Positions 39,871-48,863 of a stretch of DNA of 64,000 nt are shown piece after piece (the first letter of the stretch is position 1; every line of letters starts with the position of its first letter). The stretch lies in assembly GCA_041397365.1 (NCBI GenBank), contig JAWKWT010000004.1, forward strand, positions 260,221-324,220, given 5' to 3'. Below the pieces are notes generated by a model. That model was given only the letters and a program-made list of their open reading frames with translations, searched no databases and had not been told where the DNA came from. A program made the position numbers and the translations under genes. Source of the DNA: P52-10 sp041397365. GTDB taxonomy: Bacteria > Pseudomonadota > Alphaproteobacteria > Rhizobiales > Xanthobacteraceae.

Positions 39871-41120
39871 CTCGACTTGTTCGTTGTCCGATGCAGCCAC
39901 TTCGCTGCCCCCTCGCCTGCCGCAACGCCCGTGGCGAAGCAGGCTTGCAGCAGATAGCCGCCGGTCGGCGCTTCCCAGTCCAGCATCTCGCCGGCGACGA
40001 AAACGCCCGGCCTGTTCTTCAGCATGAAATTTCGGTCGAGATCGCCGAACGTAAGGCCGCCGGCGGTCGAGATCGCGCGATCGATCTTTTCCGCATGCTC
40101 AATACGCAGCGGCAGATGGTTGACCAGCTTTGCCACCGCCGTCGCATCCAGCGAGCCAAGCGTGCCGCCGGACATCGCACAAGCCTCATGCAGCAACGCG
40201 ATCGCGACCGGCGATAGATTGAGCGTCTTGCGCAGCCATGTCGAAAGGGATTGCTTTCCACGCGGTCTTGCCAGGCGCGCGGCAAGATCGGCATCGTCGA
40301 GATCGGGCCGCAGCGCGACTTCCAGCGTCGCCCTGCCGTCGCGCATCGCCGCGTCACGCAAGGGGGCGGAGATCGCATAGACCGCGCCGCCCTCGATCCC
40401 CGATCGCGTTACCAGCGCCTCGCCCCGCACGCTGCGATCGCCGACACGCAGCGACACGCCCTTGAGCGGCTGTCCCTCGAAGCGCGAGCGAAACATCTGC
40501 GACCAGTTCACCACGAACCCGCAATTCGCAGGCACCAGCGGCGCGACGGTCGTGCCGGGGGTTTCCGTCAGCAGCGGCGCCCATTGTCCGTTCGAGCCGA
40601 GATGAGGCCAACTCGCGCCGCCGAGCGCCAGCACCGTGACATCCGCGCCAACGCTCAATTCGCCGTCCGGCCCCTCGAACCGCAAGCCGCCCTCGGACCA
40701 TCCCGTCCAGCGATGCCGCAGCCTGAACGTCACACCGGACTCCGCCAGCCGCCGCAGCCAGGCGCGCAGCAGCGGCGACGCTTTCATGGCCTTCGGAAAC
40801 ACGCGCCCGCTGCTGCCGACGAACGTCTCCTGTCCCAGCGCCTCCGCCCACGCTCGCAACCGTGCGGGCGGAAACGCCTCGATCGCCTCGCGCAAGACCG
40901 GCGTGGCCGCGCCATAGCGCGCAACGAAGGCGTCGAACGGCTCGCTGTGCGTGAGGTTGAGCCCACCCCGGCCCGCGAGCAGGAATTTGCGGCCCACCGA
41001 CGGCATCTGCTCATACACGGTGACGCGCAGGCCCGTCGCAGCCAGCGTTTCCGCCGCCATCAGCCCGGCCGGTCCCGCGCCGACAATCGCGGCCGAACTT
41101 TTTCGCGTGTCGCTGCTCAC
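39867..41120 (-). CDS. HI0933/BaiN-like flavoprotein (TIGR03862 type)
   Basis: 417-residue FAD-binding oxidoreductase of unknown substrate. Dinucleotide fold AAIVGAGPAGLMAAETLA at the start, the family block GRKFLLAGRGGLNLTHSEP, LALGGASWPHLGSNG in the middle, and a C-terminal FAD contact VFVAGEMLDWEAPTGGYLLQACFATG. GTG at 41120 is chosen because the FAD fold starts ten residues later; the frame is open far upstream without a good start. Ends tail-to-tail against the ABC-F gene, with repeats between. Confidence 0.88.
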   Translation of the reverse strand: MSSDTRKSSAAIVGAGPAGLMAAETLAATGLRVTVYEQMPSVGRKFLLAGRGGLNLTHSEPFDAFVARYGAATPVLREAIEAFPPARLRAWAEALGQETFVGSSGRVFPKAMKASPLLRAWLRRLAESGVTFRLRHRWTGWSEGGLRFEGPDGELSVGADVTVLALGGASWPHLGSNGQWAPLLTETPGTTVAPLVPANCGFVVNWSQMFRSRFEGQPLKGVSLRVGDRSVRGEALVTRSGIEGGAVYAISAPLRDAAMRDGRATLEVALRPDLDDADLAARLARPRGKQSLSTWLRKTLNLSPVAIALLHEACAMSGGTLGSLDATAVAKLVNHLPLRIEHAEKIDRAISTAGGLTFGDLDRNFMLKNRPGVFVAGEMLDWEAPTGGYLLQACFATGVAAGEGAAKWLHRTTNKSR

Positions 41121-41231
41121 AATCGTCTCGTCCGCCGCCGCATCCTGTGTCCGTTCGACTTGCCCGAAACGCTCTGCTAGCCTTCCCGCCAGCAAAGACC
41201 AACAGGAAATGCAAACGGGAGAACGCCGCAC

Positions 41232-41993
41232 ATGGCCGACTATCTGCGACTCCGTCAAATCTGTCTGGCCGCGCCGCGCCTTGCTCCGGTGGTGAGCGAT
41301 CTGGAGGAGATTTTCGGCATCCAGGTCTGCTATCGCGATGGAAACGTCGCCAAATACGGTCTGGAAAACGCCCTGCTGATGGTCGGCACCAACTTTCTGG
41401 AGATCGTCTCGCCCACGCAGGACAATACCGCCGGCGGGCGCTTCATCGAGCGCACCAAGGGGCATGGCGGCTATATGGCGATCTTCCAGGCGAACGACGT
41501 GCGGCGGCGGCAGCAGCACGCCGAGAGCATGGGCGTTCGCGTCGCCCATGTGATCGACCGCGACACCTATCAGAACGTGCAGTTGCATCCGCGCGACTGC
41601 CGCGCCGCCTTCATCGAATTCGGCCATTCCGCCGGCGGCGACGATCGCATGGGAACATGGTCGCCGGGCGGCCCGGACTGGAAGAACTTCGTCAAGACGG
41701 ACAAGACGCTGGGCATGCTCGGGATCGAGGTGGAAAGCCCACAGCCGGAGGATATCGCCGCGCACTGGGCGAGGATCATCGAGACGCCGCTCGCCCGCGA
41801 CAACGGCGATCCGCTGCTGATCTTCGAGGACGGAACCATCCGCTTCGTCACGGGTGACACCGAATGCCTCGGCGCGATCCTCGTGCAGGTGACCGATGTC
41901 GCCAAAACGCTGTCCCGCGCGGTCGGGCGCGGGCTGCGGGTCGAGGGCGATTCCTTCCACCTCGGCGGGGTCTATTTCCGGGTGCGCGCGTAG
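41232..41993 (+). CDS. VOC family (glyoxalase-like) protein
   Basis: 253 residues in a vicinal-oxygen-chelate arrangement: an N-terminal module (LRQICLAAPRLAPVVSDLEEIFGI, FLEIVSP) and a weaker C-terminal module (LGMLGIEVESPQPEDIAAHW). Such proteins bind a metal in a beta-alpha-beta-beta-beta cup and act as isomerases, dioxygenases or lyases; function cannot be assigned. GGGAG lies 8 bp before the ATG. It precedes the thiolase gene by 116 bp on the same strand and may belong to the same acyl-CoA cluster. Confidence 0.8.
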   Translation: MADYLRLRQICLAAPRLAPVVSDLEEIFGIQVCYRDGNVAKYGLENALLMVGTNFLEIVSPTQDNTAGGRFIERTKGHGGYMAIFQANDVRRRQQHAESMGVRVAHVIDRDTYQNVQLHPRDCRAAFIEFGHSAGGDDRMGTWSPGGPDWKNFVKTDKTLGMLGIEVESPQPEDIAAHWARIIETPLARDNGDPLLIFEDGTIRFVTGDTECLGAILVQVTDVAKTLSRAVGRGLRVEGDSFHLGGVYFRVRA

Positions 41994-42109
41994 CGGGCAG
42001 CGCCGCCGCCCACCGCTGGTCGGACCTGCGCCAGGGGCCGATTGGCAACGCCTGAGCAACCCACTAGATTTCGCGCGAATTTCACTTTGAATCCAACCGG
42101 GAGAGCATC

Positions 42110-43279
42110 ATGACCGCCAACATCGTGGGATGGGCGCATACGCCGTTCGGCAAGTTCGACAACGAAACCGTGGAAAGCCTCGTCGTCCGCGCGGCCAACG
42201 AGGCGATGGCCGACGCCGGCGTCAGCCCGGCCGATATCGACGAGATCGTGCTCGGCCATTTCAATGCGGGCTTCTCGCCGCAGGATTTCACCGCCTCGCT
42301 GGTGCTGCAAGCCGACCCCGCTTTGCGCTTCAAGCCGGCGACGCGGGTCGAGAACGCCTGCGCGACCGGCTCGGCCGCGGTGCATCAGGCGGTCAAATCG
42401 ATCGCCGCCGGAACCGCCAAGACCGTGCTGGTCGTCGGCGTCGAGCAGATGACGCGCACGCCCGGCCCCGAGATCGGCAAGAATCTTCTGCGCGCCTCCT
42501 ACCTGCCGGAGGATAGCGAAACTCCGGCGGGCTTCGCCGGTGTGTTCGGCAATATCGCCAAGGGGTATTTCCAGCGTTACGGCGACCAGTCCGACGCGCT
42601 GGCGATGATCGCCGCGAAAAATCACAAGAACGGCGTCGCCAACCCTTACGCGCAGATGCGCAAGGATTTCGGCTACGAGTTCTGCCGCGCGGAGGGCGAC
42701 AAGAACCCGTTCGTCGCCGGTCCCCTCAAGCGCACCGATTGCTCGCTCGTTTCCGACGGCGCGGCGGCCCTGGTCATCACCAGCGCCGAGATCGCCAAGT
42801 CGATGGACAAGGCGATCAACATCCGCGCCACCGCGCATGCGCAGGATTTCCTGCCGATGTCGAAGCGCGACATTCTCGATTTCGAAGGCTGCGCCGTCGC
42901 CTGGCAGCGCGCGCTGCAATCGGCGGGCGTCACCCTCTCCGACCTCTCCTTCGTCGAGACGCATGACTGCTTCACCATCGCCGAATTGATCGAGTATGAA
43001 GCGATGGGCCTGACGCCCCGCGGCCAGGGCGCGCGCGCGATCAAGGAGGGCTGGACGCAGATCGGCGGCAAGCTGCCGATCAATCCGTCGGGCGGACTGA
43101 AGGCGAAGGGCCATCCGATCGGCGCGACCGGCGTCTCGATGCATGTGATGACTGCGATGCAGCTTGCGGGACAGGCCCCGGAAGGCATGCAGATCAAGAA
43201 CGCCAAGCTCGGCGGCATCTTCAACATGGGCGGCGCAGCGGTCGCCAATTACGTCTCGATCCTGGAGCCGGCGAAGTAG
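42110..43279 (+). CDS. thiolase, SCP2-type acetyl-CoA acetyltransferase
   Basis: 389-residue thiolase-fold enzyme cleaving or forming 3-ketoacyl-CoA. Nucleophile Cys in RVENACATGSAAV, His in GGLKAKGHPIGATG, and the SCP2-thiolase hallmark ETHDCFTIAE. The C-terminal Cys-Gly-Gly motif of classical thiolases is absent (FNMGGAAVANYV), as expected when the HDCF Cys takes over. GGGAG before ATG. Followed by a 159-bp gap with two hairpins and then a CoA-transferase operon. Confidence 0.92.
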   Translation: MTANIVGWAHTPFGKFDNETVESLVVRAANEAMADAGVSPADIDEIVLGHFNAGFSPQDFTASLVLQADPALRFKPATRVENACATGSAAVHQAVKSIAAGTAKTVLVVGVEQMTRTPGPEIGKNLLRASYLPEDSETPAGFAGVFGNIAKGYFQRYGDQSDALAMIAAKNHKNGVANPYAQMRKDFGYEFCRAEGDKNPFVAGPLKRTDCSLVSDGAAALVITSAEIAKSMDKAINIRATAHAQDFLPMSKRDILDFEGCAVAWQRALQSAGVTLSDLSFVETHDCFTIAELIEYEAMGLTPRGQGARAIKEGWTQIGGKLPINPSGGLKAKGHPIGATGVSMHVMTAMQLAGQAPEGMQIKNAKLGGIFNMGGAAVANYVSILEPAK

Positions 43280-43303
43280 GCTTCGCAAATCTCAGAGACT
43301 TGC

Positions 43304-43375
43304 GGCCGGAACGGCGCGTCCGGCCTGAATCAACGCCACGGATCGCGAGACCGCTTTCGGCGGGTCTGCGATCCG
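43304..43375. repeat. two successive hairpins between thiolase and CoA-transferase
   Basis: First GGCCGGA/TCCGGCC (43304-43325), then CGGATCGCGAGACC with GGTCTGCGATCCG (43339-43375), the latter 13 of 14 paired with a single bulge. No T tract. Could attenuate read-through between the two genes. Confidence 0.6.
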
Positions 43376-43438
43376 CTCCCGCGCGGATCAAAATAGACAC
43401 CGCCATAAACGGCGAACAACAGAAGGCGAGGACAAGGG

Positions 43439-44671
43439 ATGGGGCCGCTTGAGGGCGTCAAGATCGTCGATATGACGTCCGTCTTGATGGGGCCATACGC
43501 CACGCAGATGCTGGGCGACTACGGCGCGGATGTCGTCAAGGTGGAATCGCCGGAGGGCGATATCACACGGCAGATCGGTCCGTCGCGCGATCCGGACATG
43601 GGGCCGGTCTTTCTCAACTGCAATCGCAGCAAGCGCTCGATCGTGCTCGACCTGAAGAAGCCGGCCGGGCGCGACGCACTTCTGCGGATCGCGGCCGACG
43701 CCGACGTGCTGGTCTACAATGTCCGGCCGCAGGCGATGGCGCGGCTGAAGCTCGGCTATGAGGACATCGCGCGCGTCAATCCGCGCATCATCTATGCCGG
43801 GCTGTTCGGCTTCGGCCAGAACGGGCCTTATGCGGCGAAGCCCGCTTACGACGACCTGCTGCAAGGCGCCTCCGGCCTGTCGCATCTGATGGCGCGCGCC
43901 GGCGACGGCACGCCGCGCTACGTGCCGACCGCGCTGGCGGATCGCGTCGTCGGCCTCACCGCGGTCGGCGCGATCCTCGCCAGCATCATCCATCGCGACC
44001 GCACCGGCAAAGGCCAGCGGCTGGACGTGCCGATGTTCGAGACGATGGCGGGCTTCGTGCTCGGCGATCATCTCGGCGGCCTCACCTACGAGCCGCCGCT
44101 GGATCAGGGCGGCTATGCCCGGCATATGTCGAAGGACCGCCGGCCCTATCAGACCGCCGATGGCTCGATCAGCGTCATCGTCTATAACGACAAGCAGTGG
44201 AACAGCTTCTTCGACGCGACGAAGCGCGACGATTTGCGCGCCGATCCGCGGTTCGCGACGTTCAGCGGGCGGCTGGCGAATATCGATCATGTCTATGGCG
44301 AACTCGGGCGGATGTTTCTGACGCGCACGACCGCCGAATGGATGGACCTGCTCATCGCGGCCGACATCCCGGTGATGCCGGTCCACAGCCTGACCAGCAT
44401 TCTGGACGATCCGCATCTGGTCGCGACCGATTTCTTCCAGTCAGTCATGCATCCGAGCGAAGGGCCGATCCGCAATATGCGCGTGGCCGCGACCTGGTCG
44501 GACACGCCCGTCGACCTGTCGCGACTTGCGCCCCGGCGCGGCGAGCACGCCGCCGCCGTGCTGAAGGAAGCCGGATACAGCGATGTCGAAATTGCCGGTT
44601 TGTTGCGCGACGGCGTGACGCGCATGCCCGAAACATCCGACGACACCATCATCAGGACCGCACGAGGCTGA
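43439..44671 (+). CDS. CaiB/BaiF family CoA-transferase
   Basis: 410-residue class III CoA-transferase. Opening GVKIVDMTSVLMGPYATQML and ADVVKVESPEGDITR, then SKRSIVLDLKKP, YAGLFGFGQNGPYAAKPAYDD, and the probable catalytic Asp in LADRVVGLTAVG. Gene order with an acyl-CoA dehydrogenase (1-bp gap), MaoC hydratase and CitE-like lyase suggests it activates a branched dicarboxylate such as itaconate, methylsuccinate or mesaconate with CoA from succinyl-CoA; this is inference. GAGG precedes the ATG. Confidence 0.92.
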   Translation: MGPLEGVKIVDMTSVLMGPYATQMLGDYGADVVKVESPEGDITRQIGPSRDPDMGPVFLNCNRSKRSIVLDLKKPAGRDALLRIAADADVLVYNVRPQAMARLKLGYEDIARVNPRIIYAGLFGFGQNGPYAAKPAYDDLLQGASGLSHLMARAGDGTPRYVPTALADRVVGLTAVGAILASIIHRDRTGKGQRLDVPMFETMAGFVLGDHLGGLTYEPPLDQGGYARHMSKDRRPYQTADGSISVIVYNDKQWNSFFDATKRDDLRADPRFATFSGRLANIDHVYGELGRMFLTRTTAEWMDLLIAADIPVMPVHSLTSILDDPHLVATDFFQSVMHPSEGPIRNMRVAATWSDTPVDLSRLAPRRGEHAAAVLKEAGYSDVEIAGLLRDGVTRMPETSDDTIIRTARG

Positions 44672-44672
44672 C

Positions 44673-45839
44673 ATGGATTTTGCACTCTCCGACAATCAGC
44701 AGGCGATCAAGGACGCCATTGTTCAGCTCTGCAAGGATTTCGACGAAACCTACTGGCTGAAGAAAGATCGCGAAGGCGGTTTTCCGTTCGAATTTCACAA
44801 GGCGGTGGCTGACGCCGGCTGGCTCGGCGTGTGCATTCCGGAAGAATTCGGCGGTGCCGGCCTCGGCATCACTGAAGCTGCGATCATCATGCGCACGATT
44901 TCGGAATCGGGCGCGGGCCTGTCCGGCGCGTCCGCGATCCACATGAATATTTTCGGTCTGAATCCGGTCGTCGTGTTCGGGAATGACGAGCAGCGCAAGC
45001 GCATGCTGCCGCCGATGAGCGAAGGCAAGCAGAAGGCCTGCTTCGCCGTCACCGAGCCGAACACCGGGCTCAACACGACGCAGCTCAAGCTGCGCGCCGA
45101 ACGCAAGGGCGACCGCTATGTCGTCAACGGCCAGAAGGTGTGGATTTCCACCGCGCAGGTCGCCGACAAGGTGTTATTGCTGGCGCGCACCACGCCGCTG
45201 GAGGAGATCAAGAATCCGACCAACGGGCTGAGCCTGTTCTATACGGATTTCGACCGCAAACGCGTCTCCGTGCGCGAGATCGAGAAGATGGGCCGCAAGG
45301 CGGTCGACTCCAACGAATTGTTCTTCGAGAATTTCGAAATCCCGGTGGAGGACCGCATCGGCGAGGAAGGCCGCGGCTTCGAATATATCCTGCACGGCAT
45401 GAATCCGGAGCGCATCCTCATCGCCGCCGAAGCGGTCGGACTCGGCATGGCCGCGCTGAATCGCGCCGCCGCCTACGCCAGAGAACGGATCGTGTTCAAC
45501 CGGCAGATCGGCAAGAATCAGGGCATCCAGCATCCGCTCGCGAAAAACTGGATGGAGCTTGAGGCCGCCTGGCTGATGACCATGTCGGCGTCCTGGCAAT
45601 ACGACAACGACATGTCCTGCGGCGCGGCGGCGAATGCCGCGAAATATCTCGCCGCGGAAGCGGGCTTCCATGCCTGCGAGCAGGCGGTGATGACGCATGG
45701 CGGCTTCGGCTACGCCCGCGAATATCATGTCGAGCGTTACTTGCGCGAAAGCCTGATCCCGCGCATCGCCCCGATCAGTCCGCAACTGATTCTGAGTTTC
45801 ATCGCCGAGAAGGTTCTCGGCTTGCCGAAATCATACTGA
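44673..45839 (+). CDS. acyl-CoA dehydrogenase
   Basis: 388-residue FAD-dependent acyl-CoA dehydrogenase passing electrons to ETF. FAD/substrate motifs CFAVTEPNTGLNTTQLK and YVVNGQKVWIST. The usual C-terminal EGT catalytic motif is replaced by PRIAPISPQLILSF; instead Glu-246 in HGMNPERILI lies where isovaleryl-CoA dehydrogenase has its base. That suggests a branched substrate. Starts one base after the CoA-transferase stop and is followed 14 bp later by the MaoC gene, so the four genes are one operon. Confidence 0.93.
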   Translation: MDFALSDNQQAIKDAIVQLCKDFDETYWLKKDREGGFPFEFHKAVADAGWLGVCIPEEFGGAGLGITEAAIIMRTISESGAGLSGASAIHMNIFGLNPVVVFGNDEQRKRMLPPMSEGKQKACFAVTEPNTGLNTTQLKLRAERKGDRYVVNGQKVWISTAQVADKVLLLARTTPLEEIKNPTNGLSLFYTDFDRKRVSVREIEKMGRKAVDSNELFFENFEIPVEDRIGEEGRGFEYILHGMNPERILIAAEAVGLGMAALNRAAAYARERIVFNRQIGKNQGIQHPLAKNWMELEAAWLMTMSASWQYDNDMSCGAAANAAKYLAAEAGFHACEQAVMTHGGFGYAREYHVERYLRESLIPRIAPISPQLILSFIAEKVLGLPKSY

Positions 45840-45853
45840 TAGGGACCGCACCG

Positions 45854-46315
45854 ATGCCCGGACTTTATTTCGAGGAATTTTACGTCGGCCAGGAATTCCA
45901 TCACGCGTTCAGCCGGACGGTGACGGAAATGGACAACACGATGTACAGCCTGCTGACGATGAACCCGCAGCCGCTGCACATCGACGCGCATTTTTCCGAG
46001 AACACCGAGTTCGGCCAGCGCCTGTTCAACAGCCTGTACACGCTGGGCATCCTGATCGGCATGACCGTCTACGACACAACGCTCGGAACCACGATCGGCA
46101 ATCTCGGCATGACCGACGTGAAGTTTCCAAAGCCGGTGTTTCACGGCGACACGTTGAAGGCGCACACCAAGATCATCTCGGTGCGGCCCAGCAAGTCGCG
46201 CCCGACGCAGGGCATCGTCGAATTCGAGCACACCGCCACCAACCAGCGCGGCGAGGTGGTCGCCATCTGCCGCCGCCAGGGCCTCATGCACTGCAAGCCG
46301 AAGGACAAAGCCTGA
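45854..46315 (+). CDS. MaoC family dehydratase
   Basis: 153-residue single hot-dog-fold enoyl-CoA hydratase. The family Asp/His pair is in NPQPLHIDAHFSENTEFGQRLFNS, the hydratase motif region. In the operon it would hydrate the enoyl-CoA made upstream, for example itaconyl- or mesaconyl-CoA to citramalyl- or methylmalyl-CoA. Start has AGGGAC before ATG. Its TGA overlaps the next ATG by one base (TGATG), a coupling arrangement. Confidence 0.92.
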   Translation: MPGLYFEEFYVGQEFHHAFSRTVTEMDNTMYSLLTMNPQPLHIDAHFSENTEFGQRLFNSLYTLGILIGMTVYDTTLGTTIGNLGMTDVKFPKPVFHGDTLKAHTKIISVRPSKSRPTQGIVEFEHTATNQRGEVVAICRRQGLMHCKPKDKA

Positions 46316-47169
46316 TGCGCACGTTTCTGTTCGTTCCGGGCGACTCGACCCGAAAATTCGAAAGCGCACGCAAGACCAATGCCGACGCGCTGATCCTGGA
46401 CCTTGAGGATTCCGTCGCTCCGGACCAGAAGGCCGGCGCGCGGGAGATCGTGCGCGGCATGCTGAAAGCCAATGACGGCCAGCAGAAGCTCTATGTGCGC
46501 GTCAATGCGCTGGACACCGGGCTCACGCTCGGCGATCTCGCCGCGATCGTGCCGGAAAAGCCAGACGGCATCATCCTGCCGAAATGCGAGGGCGGCGCTG
46601 ATATCGACAAGCTCTCGCTCTATCTCGATGCGTTCGAGACGGCCTTCGGCGTCGAAGCGAGATCGATCCGTATCATCCCGGTCGCCAGCGAAACCGCGAT
46701 GGCGGTGCTGAAGCTCGACACGTTTGCCGGATGCAGCAAGCGCCTGTGGGGCCTCACCTGGGGCGGCGAGGATCTGGCGGCCTCGCTCGGCGCGACACGC
46801 AACCGCACCAACGGCAAATTCCACAGCCCCTATCTTCTGGCGCGCGACCTCTGCCTGATCGGCGCGGTCGCTGCCGGCGTGGTGGCGATCGACACGATCT
46901 ATGCCGACATCGAGGATCTCGAAGGCTTGAAGGAAGAAGCCGTCGCCGCGCGGCGGGACGGCTTTCTCGGCAAGATGGTGATTCATCCGAAGCATGTCGA
47001 CGTCGTCAACGCCGCCTTCACGCCGTCCGACGAGGAAGTCGCGCATGCGAAGAAGATCATTGAGGCGTTCGAACAAAATCCAACCGCGGGCGTGGTGCGC
47101 ATCGACGGCAAGATGATCGACAAGCCGCATCTGCGCGCGGCGCAGAAAATCCTCGGTCTCGCGGGATAG
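46315..47169 (+). CDS. HpcH/HpaI (CitE-like) CoA-ester lyase
   Basis: 284-residue TIM-barrel, Mg-dependent lyase splitting a 3-hydroxyacyl-CoA into acetyl- or propionyl-CoA plus a 2-oxoacid. RTFLFVPGDSTRKFESA, ALILDLEDSVAPDQKAGAR, metal Glu in PVASETAMAV, and LTWGGEDLAASLG are citrate lyase beta-like hallmarks; MVIHPKHVDVVNAAF near the end. It is the terminal enzyme of the CoA-transferase/dehydrogenase/MaoC set and by analogy with known itaconate clusters could be a citramalyl-CoA lyase. Confidence 0.93.
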   Translation: MRTFLFVPGDSTRKFESARKTNADALILDLEDSVAPDQKAGAREIVRGMLKANDGQQKLYVRVNALDTGLTLGDLAAIVPEKPDGIILPKCEGGADIDKLSLYLDAFETAFGVEARSIRIIPVASETAMAVLKLDTFAGCSKRLWGLTWGGEDLAASLGATRNRTNGKFHSPYLLARDLCLIGAVAAGVVAIDTIYADIEDLEGLKEEAVAARRDGFLGKMVIHPKHVDVVNAAFTPSDEEVAHAKKIIEAFEQNPTAGVVRIDGKMIDKPHLRAAQKILGLAG

Positions 47170-47181
47170 GTGACTTGCCGC

Positions 47182-48819
47182 ATGTCATCCGACCGCACCG
47201 CGACGCCGCTCGACGGCGAGTATGACTACATCATCGCCGGCGCGGGCACGGCGGGATGTATTCTGGCCAACCGGCTGTCCGCCGATCCGACGAAGCGCGT
47301 GCTGCTGCTCGAAGCCGGCGGCAAGGACAACTGGATCTGGTTTCACATTCCGGTCGGCTATCTGTTCGCGATCGGCAATCCGCGCTCGGACTGGATGTTC
47401 AAGACCGAGCCGGAGCCCGGCCTGAACGGCCGCGCGCTGGCCTATCCGCGCGGCAAGGTGATCGGCGGCTCGTCCGCGATCAACGCGATGATCTCGATGC
47501 GCGGACAGGCGGCCGATTACGACCACTGGCGGCAGCTCGGGCTCACCGGATGGGGCTGGGACGAGGTTCGGCAATCGTTCCGGCGGCTGGAAGATCACTT
47601 CCTCGGCGACAGCGAGCATCACGGCGTCGGCGGCGGCTGGCGCATCGAGGCCCCGCGCCTGTCATGGGAGATTCTGGACGCGGTTGGCGAAGCCGCGCGC
47701 GAAATGGGAATCCCGCAGCGCCCGGATTTCAACACCGGCGACAATGAAGGCTTCGGCTATTTCCACGTCAACCAGAAGCGCGGCCGGCGCTGGTCGTCTG
47801 CGCGCGGCTTCCTCAAGCCCGCCCTGCATCGGCCGAACCTGCGGCTGTTGACCAATGTGCTGGTCGAAAGACTTGTCATCGAACAGGGGCGCGCGACCGG
47901 CATCCTGTTTCAACGGGGCAACGACCTGATCGAGGCGCGCGCCAGAGGCGAGGTCATCCTCGCCGCCGGCTCGGTCGGCTCGACGCAAATCCTGCATCGC
48001 TCCGGTATTGGCCCGCAGGAATGGCTGGCTCCGCTCGGCATCGATGTGGTGCGCGACCGGCAGGGCGTCGGCCGCAATTTGCAGGATCATCTCCAGCAGC
48101 GCGCGATCTTCAAGGTCTCCGGAGTGCGCACGCTGAACGAGACTTATCACTCGCTGATGCGACGCGGCTGGATGGGGCTTGATTATCTCCTGCGCCGGCG
48201 CGGACCACTGACGATGGCGCCGTCGCAGCTCGGAATTTTCACGCGCTCCGACGCGATGCAGGATCGCGCGAACATCCAGTTTCACATCCAGCCGCTGTCG
48301 CTCGACAAATTCGGCGATCCGCTGCACCGTTTTGCGGCGATCACAGTCAGCGCCTGCAATCTGCGCCCCTCCTCGCGCGGCACGATCCGCCTGCGCAGCC
48401 GGGAGGCAAACGACAGCCCGGTCATCGCGCCGAACTATCTGGCGACGCCGGACGACCGGCAGGTCGCAGCCGACGCCATTCGCGTCACGCGAAAGCTGAT
48501 GAAGCAGCAGGCGCTCGCGCGCTACCGGCCGGACGAATTCCTTCCCGGCCCCGCGGTCGGCGATGACGATGCAGCTCTTGCAAAAGCGGCGGGCGACATC
48601 GGCACCACGATCTTTCATCCCGTCGGGACGGCGAAAATGGGGCTCGCCACCGATCCGCTCGCTGTAGTGGACGAGCGGCTGCGTGTGCATGGCCTCGGCG
48701 GCTTGCGCGTGGTCGACGCCTCGGTCATGCCGACGATCACCTCCGGCAACACCAACACGCCGACCGCGATGATCGCCGAACGCGGCGCGGCGATGATCGT
48801 CGAGGATGCAAAGGTGTAA
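47182..48819 (+). CDS. GMC family oxidoreductase (choline dehydrogenase-like)
   Basis: 545-residue FAD alcohol dehydrogenase/oxidase. ADP-binding fold YDYIIAGAGTAGCILANRLS with LLEAGG, GMC signature 1 around YPRGKVIGGSSAINAMI, signature 2 GSVGSTQILHRSGIGP, catalytic His in FHPVGTAKMG and SGNTNTPTAMIAERGA. Alcohol substrate unknown. GTG at 47170 directly after the lyase stop is an alternative start adding four residues. Downstream lies a module B repeat. Confidence 0.93.
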   Translation: MSSDRTATPLDGEYDYIIAGAGTAGCILANRLSADPTKRVLLLEAGGKDNWIWFHIPVGYLFAIGNPRSDWMFKTEPEPGLNGRALAYPRGKVIGGSSAINAMISMRGQAADYDHWRQLGLTGWGWDEVRQSFRRLEDHFLGDSEHHGVGGGWRIEAPRLSWEILDAVGEAAREMGIPQRPDFNTGDNEGFGYFHVNQKRGRRWSSARGFLKPALHRPNLRLLTNVLVERLVIEQGRATGILFQRGNDLIEARARGEVILAAGSVGSTQILHRSGIGPQEWLAPLGIDVVRDRQGVGRNLQDHLQQRAIFKVSGVRTLNETYHSLMRRGWMGLDYLLRRRGPLTMAPSQLGIFTRSDAMQDRANIQFHIQPLSLDKFGDPLHRFAAITVSACNLRPSSRGTIRLRSREANDSPVIAPNYLATPDDRQVAADAIRVTRKLMKQQALARYRPDEFLPGPAVGDDDAALAKAAGDIGTTIFHPVGTAKMGLATDPLAVVDERLRVHGLGGLRVVDASVMPTITSGNTNTPTAMIAERGAAMIVEDAKV

Positions 48820-48824
48820 AGGAA

Positions 48825-48859
48825 GAGCCCGATTCAACTCACGTTGAACCGGACCCTAG
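48825..48859. repeat. hairpin repeat, module B, lone copy
   Basis: GAGCCCGATTCAACT and ACGTTGAACCGGACCCTAG between convergent stops at 48819 and 48864, without an adjacent module A. Confidence 0.75.
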
Positions 48860-48863
48860 CACC

